64,000 nt of DNA from Desulfurivibrionaceae bacterium (lineage in GTDB: Bacteria; Desulfobacterota; Desulfobulbia; Desulfobulbales; VMSU01), in NCBI GenBank assembly GCA_030145275.1, contig JAQYVV010000007.1:1-64000 (forward strand), given 5' to 3'. The notes below the pieces were generated by a model, which was given only the letters and a program-made list of their open reading frames with translations, had not been told where the DNA came from and made no database searches. The stretch's first letter is position 1. Every line of letters starts with the position of its first letter. Positions 34,955 through 43,007 of the stretch are shown here, piece after piece. A program made the position numbers and the translations under genes.

Positions 34955-35707
34955 CTAGGCCCTTATTGAATAACCACCGTCAACAACAATAACCTGCCCA
35001 TGGATCATCTTGGCCATATCGCTGCAGAGAAAAAGGCTAATATCAGCAACATCTTCTGGTGTTGTCAAACGACCCAAAGGGGTTCGGGCCAAGGCGGCAT
35101 CCAAAATAATCTCTCGGTTTGGGAATTTTTTAAGGGCCTCAGTATCTACGGCACCTGCACTAATCGTATTGACGTGGATACCCAAAGGCCCTAATTCAAC
35201 TGCCAAATGGCGGACTAAAGATTCAAGAGCAGCTTTTGAGGCACCAACTGCCGTATAGTTTTCTACTGCCCGCACCGAGCCCAGACTTGAAACAGCCATA
35301 ATCCGGCCGTCATTTTTCATAAGGGGAACCGCTCGCTGCGCCAGGGAAAGAAGAGCCCGGGCATTAATATCCATCGCCCAGTTCCAGTGTCGGCTACTCA
35401 ACTCCATCGCTGGCTTCAAGACACCTGAAGCAGCATTACTAACCAAGAAGTCGAGGCGGCCATACTCCTTTTCAATGGTTTCAAACATGGCCGCCAGATG
35501 ATCGTCATTTGCGACATTTGCTTTGACTACGATACATTTAGCACCTTTCTCCTCAATGAGATGCGCCGTCTCCTCGGCATCCCTTTTATGCCTGATATAG
35601 TTAACCACAAGATTAATGCCGTTCTCAGCATATTTAAGAGCGATGGCCTGCCCTATTCCCCTTGAACTTCCAGTAACTAAAGCGACTTTCCCCTGCAGAT
35701 CGTACAT
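34955..35707 (-). CDS. fabL: Enoyl-[ACP] reductase, FabL type
   Basis: 250 residues of the SDR fold: VALVTGSSRGIGQAIALKYA, NAASGVLKPAMELSSRHWNW, VSSLGSVRAVENYTAVGASK. The Tyr and Lys are separated by six residues (Y-x6-K), the enoyl-reductase pattern, not the Y-x3-K of FabG. The segments NAASGVL, YTAVGASKAALE, DTEALKKFPNRE and DGGYSI follow the B. subtilis FabL sequence closely as I remember it. It would perform the last reduction step of fatty-acid elongation with NADPH. SD TTAGGAG overlaps the border of the partial repeat B8. Confidence 0.85.
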   Translation of the reverse strand: MYDLQGKVALVTGSSRGIGQAIALKYAENGINLVVNYIRHKRDAEETAHLIEEKGAKCIVVKANVANDDHLAAMFETIEKEYGRLDFLVSNAASGVLKPAMELSSRHWNWAMDINARALLSLAQRAVPLMKNDGRIMAVSSLGSVRAVENYTAVGASKAALESLVRHLAVELGPLGIHVNTISAGAVDTEALKKFPNREIILDAALARTPLGRLTTPEDVADISLFLCSDMAKMIHGQVIVVDGGYSIRA

Positions 35708-35716
35708 ATTATTCTC

Positions 35717-35753
35717 CTAACCAAGATAAACGAGATAAGTACCTTAACAATTG
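35717..35753 (+). repeat. Family B fragment, copy B8
   Basis: CTAACCAAGATAAACGAGATAAGTACCTTAACA: left end only, without the right arm. It sits directly upstream of fabL in reverse orientation to it. Confidence 0.65.
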
Positions 35754-35804
35754 TCGTTAAGGCTTAAATTTCAATTTACTTCCGGGGAAACACCCCCCAA
35801 ACAC

Positions 35805-36782
35805 TTAATTCAAGTTGAATACTTTACCCAGCCCATTTTTTATAAACCGACCAACCTGAAATCGAACCGGATCAAGAGCAGCCGGAACCACAAACTCTTG
35901 GAGATGAAAAGATTCTGGCCGCATCAATGGGAAAAAGAGGCCACCTAAAGCTGTTCCCGCCATTCCCCGACGCTGGCATTCAAGCCACAACGGGCTCAGG
36001 CTTTCTTCAACTGCAAGCGTTTTTAAGATGGCGGTATCGAGGGCTACAGGATTCTTACTGGCCCCTGCAATTCCAAGATTCAAGGCCTCCCCATCCACAG
36101 GTCCTCTTTTGTGCATGGCAACTATCCCATCCATTAAGGTCACACCAGATGGCAGCACCGAGGCAAGGTCAACGAGGAGTGCTTCAAAAAGATTATGCCG
36201 CTCACCGTAACGCATGTGAGCCAGCGCTTTTCGGCATCCTAAAACAGCCCCGAAAAGATTTTTTACCGCCAAACTCACTCGCATCTGGTTGTGGGCTTTT
36301 ACCTTTGGTAGATTGATCAGCTGATCGCACTCCCAAATATCTGCTGAAACGGAAACCGACACCCCGCAATCGAGCATTACCCTTATTTTTCTTTTTAAAT
36401 CCAAGATCTTGACAGGAAGACGTTGCAGCGCGGAAGACATACCACAAGAGTTCATAACCTGGCGGCTTCTACCAAAAGCTGGCGAATCACCAACCGAAAC
36501 GGTGGCGCCATGATCAAGAAACCACTCGGCCACCGAGGCAACAAATTCAGCATTGGTACAGGCCAGCCCATCTCTCCTGGCAGCAGTAACTAAATTTGGT
36601 TTTAAAAAAACTTTAGCTCCAGGTGGTATCGAGAACGACAAGCCCTCAAGGAGTGTATTAATAGTCTCTTTAAGGATTGCTTTCCGATACGAGCTACAGG
36701 CTAGAAGAGCAACCGAGCTGTCCTGCAATGTCTTCTTTTTTTGTATCTTCTGATCTCCCAAAAGTGCCCTGGATACTTTCAT
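35805..36782 (-). CDS. DUF362 domain protein
   Basis: 325 residues. VALLACSSYRKAILKETINT, GAKVFLKPNLVTA, VSVGDSPAFG, INLPKVKAHNQMRVSLAVKN, LFGAVLGCRKALAHMRYGER and VTLMDGIVAMHKRGPVDGEA are the DUF362 pattern. Many DUF362 proteins carry ferredoxin-like cysteines at the C-terminus, but these are absent here. They are thought to be iron-sulfur-related proteins; function unknown. It has its own upstream region, shared with the flagellar operon. Confidence 0.82.
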   Translation of the reverse strand: MKVSRALLGDQKIQKKKTLQDSSVALLACSSYRKAILKETINTLLEGLSFSIPPGAKVFLKPNLVTAARRDGLACTNAEFVASVAEWFLDHGATVSVGDSPAFGRSRQVMNSCGMSSALQRLPVKILDLKRKIRVMLDCGVSVSVSADIWECDQLINLPKVKAHNQMRVSLAVKNLFGAVLGCRKALAHMRYGERHNLFEALLVDLASVLPSGVTLMDGIVAMHKRGPVDGEALNLGIAGASKNPVALDTAILKTLAVEESLSPLWLECQRRGMAGTALGGLFFPLMRPESFHLQEFVVPAALDPVRFQVGRFIKNGLGKVFNLN

Positions 36783-37259
36783 TTTCTAAGCAACAAAAGT
36801 TGTTTTTTTTAATAGGCCAAACATCGAGCCAAACATTCAGGTAAACGACTTCCCTATTCATTGTTCGGTGTTCGGTATTCATCTGTCACCTTTAAAATAA
36901 ATGCCGTACCCATCAGGAAGCACAGTCACAGAGCCTTTAGAAGGTGGAATTTACCATATTCAAAATAAGTTTCCATCTAATTCTAAAGGCGCTATCCCGC
37001 TTTTACACCGCAGACCATTTTTTGACGGTCCGTCAGCGTATTGATTCTTTCGAGACAGATGAAAGCTTACCTTTGCCTGATAGCACCATTTATTGTATAT
37101 AAGATAAAGAAAATAAATTATTTTTTTTGCAAAAATGGTACTACAATAACGAAAGTCCCATAATCAGGAGATCCAGCAAGGAGATGGAGTTGAAGATACT
37201 ATGTGAGAATGAAAATCTTGATCATAAAACAATACATTCTGCCTTCTTCTCCATTTGCA
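36783..37259. other. Intergenic region between DUF362 gene and flagellar operon
   Basis: Contains a run CATTGTTCGGTGTTCGGTATTC (36859-36880), a simple sequence that recurs in many unrelated genomes, a long inverted repeat (36933-36990), and a purine-rich AAGGAGATGGAG near 37179 without a following gene. Activator sites for the sigma-54 promoter should lie here but none was recognised. Confidence 0.5.
36933..36990. repeat. Long hairpin GCCTTTAGAA / TTCTAAAGGC
   Basis: Perfect 10-bp outer arms, plus a second pairing GGTGGAA with TTTCCATC closer to the loop. Only one copy is seen in the window. It may be the terminator or 3' structure of a small RNA, or another mobile palindrome. Confidence 0.5.
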
Positions 37260-37275
37260 TGGCATAATATTTGCT
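37260..37275 (+). promoter_or_regulatory. Sigma-54 promoter of the fliL flagellar operon
   Basis: TGGCATAATATTTGCT has the invariant GG and GC with exact spacing of the consensus TGGCAC-N5-TTGCW, with one mismatch. It lies 69 nt upstream of the fliL ATG. This fits class II flagellar genes driven by sigma-54 and an enhancer-binding protein. Confidence 0.8.
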
Positions 37276-37343
37276 GATTTACCTCACCTAAAGTCCGAAA
37301 ATGCTTTCCACCTGGAATCTCATACTATACGGGAGTGTCAATC

Positions 37344-37847
37344 ATGGCCGATGAACCAACAGAAAATGCCGAAGAAACCGAAGAAAAACCGAAAAAGAAG
37401 AAATTACTACTCTTTATAATTATTGGGGTTGTTATTTTACTTGCCGGCGGTGGCGGTTATTTGGCCTATACAAAGTACATGCTTCCTGATCCTGCAATTG
37501 CAGAGGCAGAGGCAGAAAAAGCTAAAAAAGAGGCTATAAATGCTGTTGGTGAAATGTTTGAGCTTCAGCCCTTTGTCGTTAATCTAGCCGATCCAAAAGG
37601 GAAGCGATACCTGAAACTCAAAATAACCATCGAATTGGAATCAGCAGAGGTCCTTGAGAAAGCAGAAAAAGCCAAGCCCAAAATGCGTGATATGGTCATT
37701 ATGATGCTCACCAGTTTGACTTTTGAGGAAGTTATGACTCCGGAAGGAAAAATAAGGGTTCGAGATGAACTCCTTGAGCGCTTCAATCACGTTATGCGGC
37801 CCAGCCGGATAAAAAACATTTATTTCACTGAATTTGTCATTCAATAA
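37344..37847 (+). CDS. fliL: Flagellar basal body protein FliL
   Basis: 167 residues from ATG 37344 (ACGGGAGTGTCA upstream). Acidic/basic cytoplasmic head, one helix LLLFIIIGVVILLAGGGGYL, then the periplasmic domain FELQPFVVNLADPKGKRYLK and the MRDMVIMMLTSLTFEEVMTP region typical of FliL. FliL surrounds the stator and influences torque. First gene of the operon. Confidence 0.93.
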   Translation: MADEPTENAEETEEKPKKKKLLLFIIIGVVILLAGGGGYLAYTKYMLPDPAIAEAEAEKAKKEAINAVGEMFELQPFVVNLADPKGKRYLKLKITIELESAEVLEKAEKAKPKMRDMVIMMLTSLTFEEVMTPEGKIRVRDELLERFNHVMRPSRIKNIYFTEFVIQ

Positions 37848-37931
37848 ATAGTGATGGCGTCGCAGATAGCGCAGACTTCACCCGTTGTCAGGTGTGGTTC
37901 ACAATTACACTACTGGCAATAAAAGGTAACA

Positions 37932-38921
37932 ATGGAACAAATACTTAGTCAAGACGAAGTAGATGCCCTATTAAAAGGGATTTCGGGAGGTGACATTGAA
38001 GAACCGGAAGAAATCGTCTCCGACGAAGACCTGGACCTCCAGGTTTATGATTTTTCCAGGCAGCAGGGAATTGCCCAATATAAAATGCCCGCCCTGGAGG
38101 TCATCAATGACACTTTCCTCCGAACAATGCGCACCTCGCTTGCCAATACCCTGCGTCGAGTTATTGATATTACTGCCGTCCCTATGGAACTGGAAAGATT
38201 TGGTGCTTTTGTCCGAACCCTTCCTGTGCCGAGTAGTCTGCAAGTTTTCAAAATGTCTCCCTTTCGCGGCAGCGCCCTTTTTGTCCTTGAACCGAAACTT
38301 GTTTTTGCACTAGTAGAGACATTTTTAGGAGGAAGCGGGGCCCGCAACGTCAGGATTGAGGGCCGAGATTTCACCGCCATTGAACAACGGCTTATCCGAC
38401 GAGTGGTCAACATTCTCCTGGAAGACTTGGAAAAGGCCTGGCTCTCGCTCCACGAAATAAAGGTCGAATACTCCCGCAGTGAAATCAACCCGCAGTTTGC
38501 TAAAATATGCCAGCCGGAAGATGTAGTTATTATAAATCGTTACGAAGTTGATATGGACAGGGCCGTCGGCAGTATCACAACCTGTATCCCTTTAGCCAAC
38601 CTTGAGTCTGTAAAAGCAAAACTCATAACCACTTTTCAAAGAGAGCAGAGCGGCGAGGACCTTCTGCTCACAAGAACACTACAGGAGAACATTAAAAATG
38701 TCCCTGCCACCATAAAAATAGAACTTGGCAAGGCAGTTATCCCTGCAAGTGATATTATCGGCCTTGGTGTGGGAGATATTATTCCACTTGACCGCCGCAA
38801 AGACGACCTGCTACCCGCTTATGTGTCAGGTGTGCGAAAGTACATGGGGACCCCCGGACTCAGAAGAGGCAACAAGGCCTTTCTAATCAAGAGAAAAGTC
38901 TTTGATAGAGAAAGAGAATAG
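37932..38921 (+). CDS. fliM: Flagellar motor switch protein FliM
   Basis: 329 residues. The N-terminal ILSQDEVDALL is the CheY-P-binding motif; FDFSRQQ-like segment YDFSRQQGIAQYKMPALEVI and the C-terminal SPOA-type region KVPATIKIELGKAVIPASDI are typical. It forms the C-ring with FliN (next gene) and sets the direction of rotation. cheY at 48443 encodes the probable ligand. Confidence 0.96.
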   Translation: MEQILSQDEVDALLKGISGGDIEEPEEIVSDEDLDLQVYDFSRQQGIAQYKMPALEVINDTFLRTMRTSLANTLRRVIDITAVPMELERFGAFVRTLPVPSSLQVFKMSPFRGSALFVLEPKLVFALVETFLGGSGARNVRIEGRDFTAIEQRLIRRVVNILLEDLEKAWLSLHEIKVEYSRSEINPQFAKICQPEDVVIINRYEVDMDRAVGSITTCIPLANLESVKAKLITTFQREQSGEDLLLTRTLQENIKNVPATIKIELGKAVIPASDIIGLGVGDIIPLDRRKDDLLPAYVSGVRKYMGTPGLRRGNKAFLIKRKVFDRERE

Positions 38922-39004
38922 ACCAGGTAGCACACGTCTCAAAGCACTAATTTGAGTTCAAACAAAAGCATGAGAAACACTGACATAAATTAAGGAGAGA
39001 AAAA

Positions 39005-39439
39005 ATGGCTGATGATCCTTGGGAAGATTCACCCGAAGGTGAAAACGCAGGTGAACAGGCTTCCGCAAATGCTACAGGTGCAGCAGGTGACGACTGGGCC
39101 TCCACAATGGCGGAACAAAACAGCACCAATCCGGCAGCATTTGACGAATTAGGTAGCGGCACGGCAAACGAAGAAGGTAGCCAGAATCTCAATTTCCTTC
39201 TCGATATCCCTCTGGAAGTTACCGTTGAACTTGGCCGCAGCAGTATGATCATAAACGATATGCTACAGCTCACTCAAGGGTCCGTTGTGGAACTGACCAA
39301 GGCAGCTGGTGAACCGGTTGATATCTTTGTTAATCACAAACTCCTGGGAAAGGGAGAGGTGATCGTGGTCAATGACCGTTTTGGGGTGCGAATAACTGAA
39401 ATAATCAGTCCGTCTGAACGAGTCGAGAATATGACTTAA
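39005..39439 (+). CDS. fliN: Flagellar motor switch protein FliN
   Basis: 144 residues, TTAAGGAGAGAAAAA before ATG. A 60-residue low-complexity acidic N-terminus precedes the SPOA domain (LLDIPLEVTVELGRSSMIIN, SVVELTKAAGEPVDIFVNHK, VVNDRFGVRITEII). It is longer than the minimal FliN because of this tail. Confidence 0.95.
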   Translation: MADDPWEDSPEGENAGEQASANATGAAGDDWASTMAEQNSTNPAAFDELGSGTANEEGSQNLNFLLDIPLEVTVELGRSSMIINDMLQLTQGSVVELTKAAGEPVDIFVNHKLLGKGEVIVVNDRFGVRITEIISPSERVENMT

Positions 39440-39448
39440 CACCTTTTC

Positions 39449-39520
39449 GTAACTGTTCAGGAGCACTCCTAAAAAGTTACACCACAGAGTTAGGGGCGCT
39501 TGTAGCCCTTACCTGAGCAG
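39449..39520. repeat. Family C-like relic, copy C6
   Basis: GTAACTGTTCAGGAGCACTCC at the left and TTACCTGAGCAG at the right; degenerate arms. It begins 9 nt after the fliN stop codon, between fliN and fliO. Confidence 0.55.
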
Positions 39521-39562
39521 AAGAGCTTTTCAAAATGAATCAGTGTCCTGAAAACAACTGAC

Positions 39563-40063
39563 ATGGCATCTATGATAAAAACTAGGCCAAACATCAGCCG
39601 CCTGGCATCTCTGGCGTTTTTGTTTCTCTGTTATCCCGGGCTGTTGTATGCCCAGGATAATCCAAATGATCTCTCGGAAACGACATCACTGCTCCTTGCC
39701 ATCTTCAAAGTTGTCGGCTCTCTGGCGGTTGTTGTTGCTCTGATGCTGGCCTTTGTTTTCTTGATTAAAAAAATTGGGCTCAACCAAGGACTCCGTGAAA
39801 CTTCCCTGATACGAGTCCTGGACAACAAGATGGTTGCACCAAAAAAATATATCGCCATAGTCGAAATAGCTGGAAAAACCGTCTCCCTGGGAGTCACAGA
39901 CCACAGCATTAACCTACTCACAGAAATAGAACCATCAGCAGTGAGCAATTTAGACTCAAGCTCAAGTGTATCATCTCCCGCAAGCTTGCCCAAGCAGTTT
40001 GCCGATTTGCTGGCAAAAGCCACAGGGCGGCATAGTTTGAAAATGGAAAAAAATGACAAGTAA
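39563..40063 (+). CDS. fliO: Flagellar biosynthesis protein FliO
   Basis: 166 residues. Signal-like first helix (LASLAFLFLCYPGLLYA), a second helix around LLAIFKVVGSLAVVVALMLAFVFL region, then the FliO pattern VLDNKMVAPKKYIAIVEIAG and VSLGVTDHSINLL. FliO assists assembly of the FliP ring. It overlaps fliP by 11 nt. The start could also be the ATG three codons later. Confidence 0.88.
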   Translation: MASMIKTRPNISRLASLAFLFLCYPGLLYAQDNPNDLSETTSLLLAIFKVVGSLAVVVALMLAFVFLIKKIGLNQGLRETSLIRVLDNKMVAPKKYIAIVEIAGKTVSLGVTDHSINLLTEIEPSAVSNLDSSSSVSSPASLPKQFADLLAKATGRHSLKMEKNDK

Positions 40064-40820
40064 GCCCTTCACCAGCATTGCGGCACTGTTAGCCCTCTTC
40101 GGACTCACCTTTTTTACGGGGGCTTCAGAGTGTTCCGCAATCACCCTGCCAACCCTCAATATTGGCTTGACTGAGGCCACAGAACCCAAGCAAGTCTCGG
40201 TACTTATTGAGATTCTCTTGATTTTTACCGTCCTTTCCATGGCCCCAGCCATTCTTCTGATGATGACCTGTTTCACCAGGCTCATTATTGTCTTCTCTTT
40301 TTTAAAAAAAGCCCTGGGCACCCAAACAACTCCACCCAACCAAGTACTGGTCGGACTCTCGCTCTTTTTGACCGTCTTTATTATGACCCCAGTTATAACT
40401 CAAATGAACACAAACGCTATACAACCCTATCTTGCCGAACAGATAACAATCGAACAGGCCCTTGAAGAAGCAACAGTTCCACTGCGTAAATTTATGTTTA
40501 AGCAGACCAGGGAAAAAGATCTTTCCCTGTTTATCTCTTTGGCAAAGATGGAAAAGCCGGCAAACCAAGAAGACGTCCCAACCTTTATCCTCATTCCAGC
40601 ATTTATGATAAGTGAACTGAAAACTGCTTTTCAGATTGGTTTTATCCTCTTCCTACCTTTCTTGGTTATTGACATGGTAGTGGCAAGCGTCCTCCTTTCC
40701 ATGGGTATGATGATGCTGCCTCCTATTATGATCTCCCTGCCTTTTAAGGTTTTACTCTTTGTCCTGGTGGACGGCTGGTACCTGATTGTCGGGTCGTTAG
40801 TTAACAGTTTTGGAGTCTAA
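40053..40820 (+). CDS. fliP: Flagellar export gate protein FliP
   Basis: 255 residues with a cleavable signal peptide to about residue 29, then MTCFTRLIIVFSFLKKALGT, PPNQVLVGLSLFLTVFIMTP and LPFKVLLFVLVDGWYLIVGS, which are FliP signatures. Core of the type III export gate in the inner membrane with FliQ and FliR. Confidence 0.97.
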   Translation: MTSKPFTSIAALLALFGLTFFTGASECSAITLPTLNIGLTEATEPKQVSVLIEILLIFTVLSMAPAILLMMTCFTRLIIVFSFLKKALGTQTTPPNQVLVGLSLFLTVFIMTPVITQMNTNAIQPYLAEQITIEQALEEATVPLRKFMFKQTREKDLSLFISLAKMEKPANQEDVPTFILIPAFMISELKTAFQIGFILFLPFLVIDMVVASVLLSMGMMMLPPIMISLPFKVLLFVLVDGWYLIVGSLVNSFGV

Positions 40821-40823
40821 TTT

Positions 40824-41093
40824 ATGACCGCACTAGAATCTATAAATCTCGGCTATGACGCCATCTACCTTACACTTCTGCTCTCTGCCCCTCTTCTTGC
40901 CACTGGTTTGGCCGTGGGTCTTGCCATTGCTATTTTCCAGGCCACTACCCAAATCCAGGAAATGACTCTGACATTTGTGCCCAAAATTGTAGCAGTGATG
41001 CTGGCCCTGATATTTTTTGCCTCTTGGATGATGATAAAACTAACCGATTACACCAATGAACTATTCACCCAAATTCCGGATTTAGTCCGATAA
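40824..41093 (+). CDS. fliQ: Flagellar export gate protein FliQ
   Basis: 89 residues, two helices (LLLSAPLLATGLAVGLAIAI, VAVMLALIFFASWMMIKL) joined by FQATTQIQEMTLTFVPKI, the FliQ signature. GGAG in the end of fliP supplies its ribosome binding site. Confidence 0.96.
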   Translation: MTALESINLGYDAIYLTLLLSAPLLATGLAVGLAIAIFQATTQIQEMTLTFVPKIVAVMLALIFFASWMMIKLTDYTNELFTQIPDLVR

Positions 41094-41097
41094 TATT

Positions 41098-41889
41098 ATG
41101 GTTGATACGGCAATCTTAAACTGGACATTAAACCAGGTTCTCAGCCTGGCGATAATTATGATCAGGATAGGACCGCTTGTTTTTCTTATGCCTGTTTTTA
41201 GTTATTCGACCGTGCCCACCCAGGTTAAGGCCCTTTTTTCTCTGATGATTGCCCTAATCCTTCTTCCTGTAGTTCCTATTTCAGCTGAAAATTTACCCCA
41301 GACAACGACAGGGTTTACGATTTTTGTTGGCTGTGAATTTGCTTTTGGAGCCATTTTGGCATTTTTTGCTCGTCTCATCTTTGCCGCCACTGATATCGCC
41401 GGCCAAATGGTCAGCATTTCCATGGGCATGGGCATGGCAGGCGTGATGGATCCGCAGTTCGGCACCCAAGTCTCTCTGGTCGGCTATCTCTGGAATATAC
41501 TTGCCCTGCTTATTTTTTTGAGCCTGAATGGGCACCACATTGTCTTCAATATCTTAGTTGACAGCTATAATTGGCTGCAACCTGGAACAATAAACATCAA
41601 TCAAGCCACTTACGCAGGGGTTCTAAGTGGGGTCTCCCACATGTTTGTGCTGGCTATTCAGATAATGGCTCCGGCAGCAGCGGCCCTCTTCTTTTCCCAT
41701 GTGGCCATGGGCATCGTCGCCAAAACTGTGCCGCAAATACCCATAATGATAGTAGCTCTGCCTATGAATATTGCTATAGGCCTTATTTTCATAGGCCTCT
41801 CTCTGAGCTACCTGTTGCCCTTGCTCGCGAAAAATTTTGACATGCTGGGCCAATCGCTCAAACAACTTGCTCGTGGAATGGGTGTATAA
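41098..41889 (+). CDS. fliR: Flagellar export gate protein FliR
   Basis: 263 residues, mostly membrane. RIGPLVFLMPVFSYSTVPTQ, VKALFSLMIALILLPVVP, GQMVSISMGMGMAGVMDPQF and SLNGHHIVFNILVDSY are FliR-typical. Starts 4 nt after fliQ and its TAA is immediately followed by the flhB ATG. Confidence 0.95.
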   Translation: MVDTAILNWTLNQVLSLAIIMIRIGPLVFLMPVFSYSTVPTQVKALFSLMIALILLPVVPISAENLPQTTTGFTIFVGCEFAFGAILAFFARLIFAATDIAGQMVSISMGMGMAGVMDPQFGTQVSLVGYLWNILALLIFLSLNGHHIVFNILVDSYNWLQPGTININQATYAGVLSGVSHMFVLAIQIMAPAAAALFFSHVAMGIVAKTVPQIPIMIVALPMNIAIGLIFIGLSLSYLLPLLAKNFDMLGQSLKQLARGMGV

Positions 41890-42966
41890 ATGGCAGAATC
41901 ATCAAGCGGCCAGGAAAAATCCGAAGACCCAACCGAAAGACGTTTATCCGAATCCAGGAAGAAAGGAGATGTGGCAAAAAGCCAGGAGATCCCTTCTGCG
42001 GCTGTGCTGCTGGCTGGGCTTCTGACCCTATATGTCTTGAGTGGCTACATGCTTGACAATTTGAGAAACCTCCTGACCCATTATCTCGGAAACCTTCATA
42101 GTATCAATATTATCCCAGACAATCTCGTCGGCCTCATACATGAAGTAATGTCCCATATTACCATGATTCTCTGGCCTGTTATGACCGCGATCATTATTAC
42201 CGCCCTGGTTGCCAACTATGCCCAGATCGGTTTTCTTTTCACCACCGAAAAAATCAAACCGGAACTCAAAAAAATCGATCCAATCCAGGGAATTGCCAAG
42301 AAATTTTCCATGCAGACCTTAAACGAACTTTTCAAATCCCTCTTTAAACTTTCGATTATTGGTTACATAGCATACAGAGAAGTCATGAAAGTTCTTCCCC
42401 AAATTATGCCCCTTATGGACCAGGAAACCTTTCAGATTCTTGCTTTTATGGCAAATACAGCCTTCTGGATTTTCCTAAAATGTGCCATAATTATTGCCAT
42501 CCTGGCAATCATTGATTATCTGTTTCAACGTTGGCAATTCATGAAAAAAATGAAAATGACCAAACAAGAGGTAAAAGAAGAGGCTAAACAGACTGAGGGT
42601 GATCCCCATGTGAAGGGAAGAATACGATCAATCCAGATGGAAATGGCACGAAAGAGAATGATGGACGAAGTTCCTTCCGCTGATGTCGTCATCACAAACC
42701 CAACCAGGCTTGCCATTGCCCTTCGCTATGATAATAATTCCATGGACGCACCTACCGTCGTAGCAAAAGGGGCCGGACTGATCGCCCAAAGAATAAGGGA
42801 AATAGCCACAGAGAACAAAGTGCCAATTATTGAGGACAAACCATTGGCAAGAGCGCTCTTTAAGACAGCAGCCATTGACCACCCCATTCCTGACAACCTC
42901 TATCAATCCGTGGCAGAAGTTCTCGCTTATGTCTACGGTTTGCGACAAAAGAAAAAGGCTGCTTAA
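41890..42966 (+). CDS. flhB: Flagellar export switch protein FlhB
   Basis: 358 residues. KSEDPTERRLSESRKKGDVA at the start, four helices, and the autocleavage motif NPTR in DVVITNPTRLAIALRYDNNS (cleavage between Asn and Pro). The cytoplasmic tail with VPIIEDKPLARALFKTAAID completes the switch that changes export from hook to filament substrates. Confidence 0.97.
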   Translation: MAESSSGQEKSEDPTERRLSESRKKGDVAKSQEIPSAAVLLAGLLTLYVLSGYMLDNLRNLLTHYLGNLHSINIIPDNLVGLIHEVMSHITMILWPVMTAIIITALVANYAQIGFLFTTEKIKPELKKIDPIQGIAKKFSMQTLNELFKSLFKLSIIGYIAYREVMKVLPQIMPLMDQETFQILAFMANTAFWIFLKCAIIIAILAIIDYLFQRWQFMKKMKMTKQEVKEEAKQTEGDPHVKGRIRSIQMEMARKRMMDEVPSADVVITNPTRLAIALRYDNNSMDAPTVVAKGAGLIAQRIREIATENKVPIIEDKPLARALFKTAAIDHPIPDNLYQSVAEVLAYVYGLRQKKKAA

Positions 42967-43007
42967 GCAAGTATAAGACTATAGGACTTTAGCCTACAGA
43001 ACAAACA

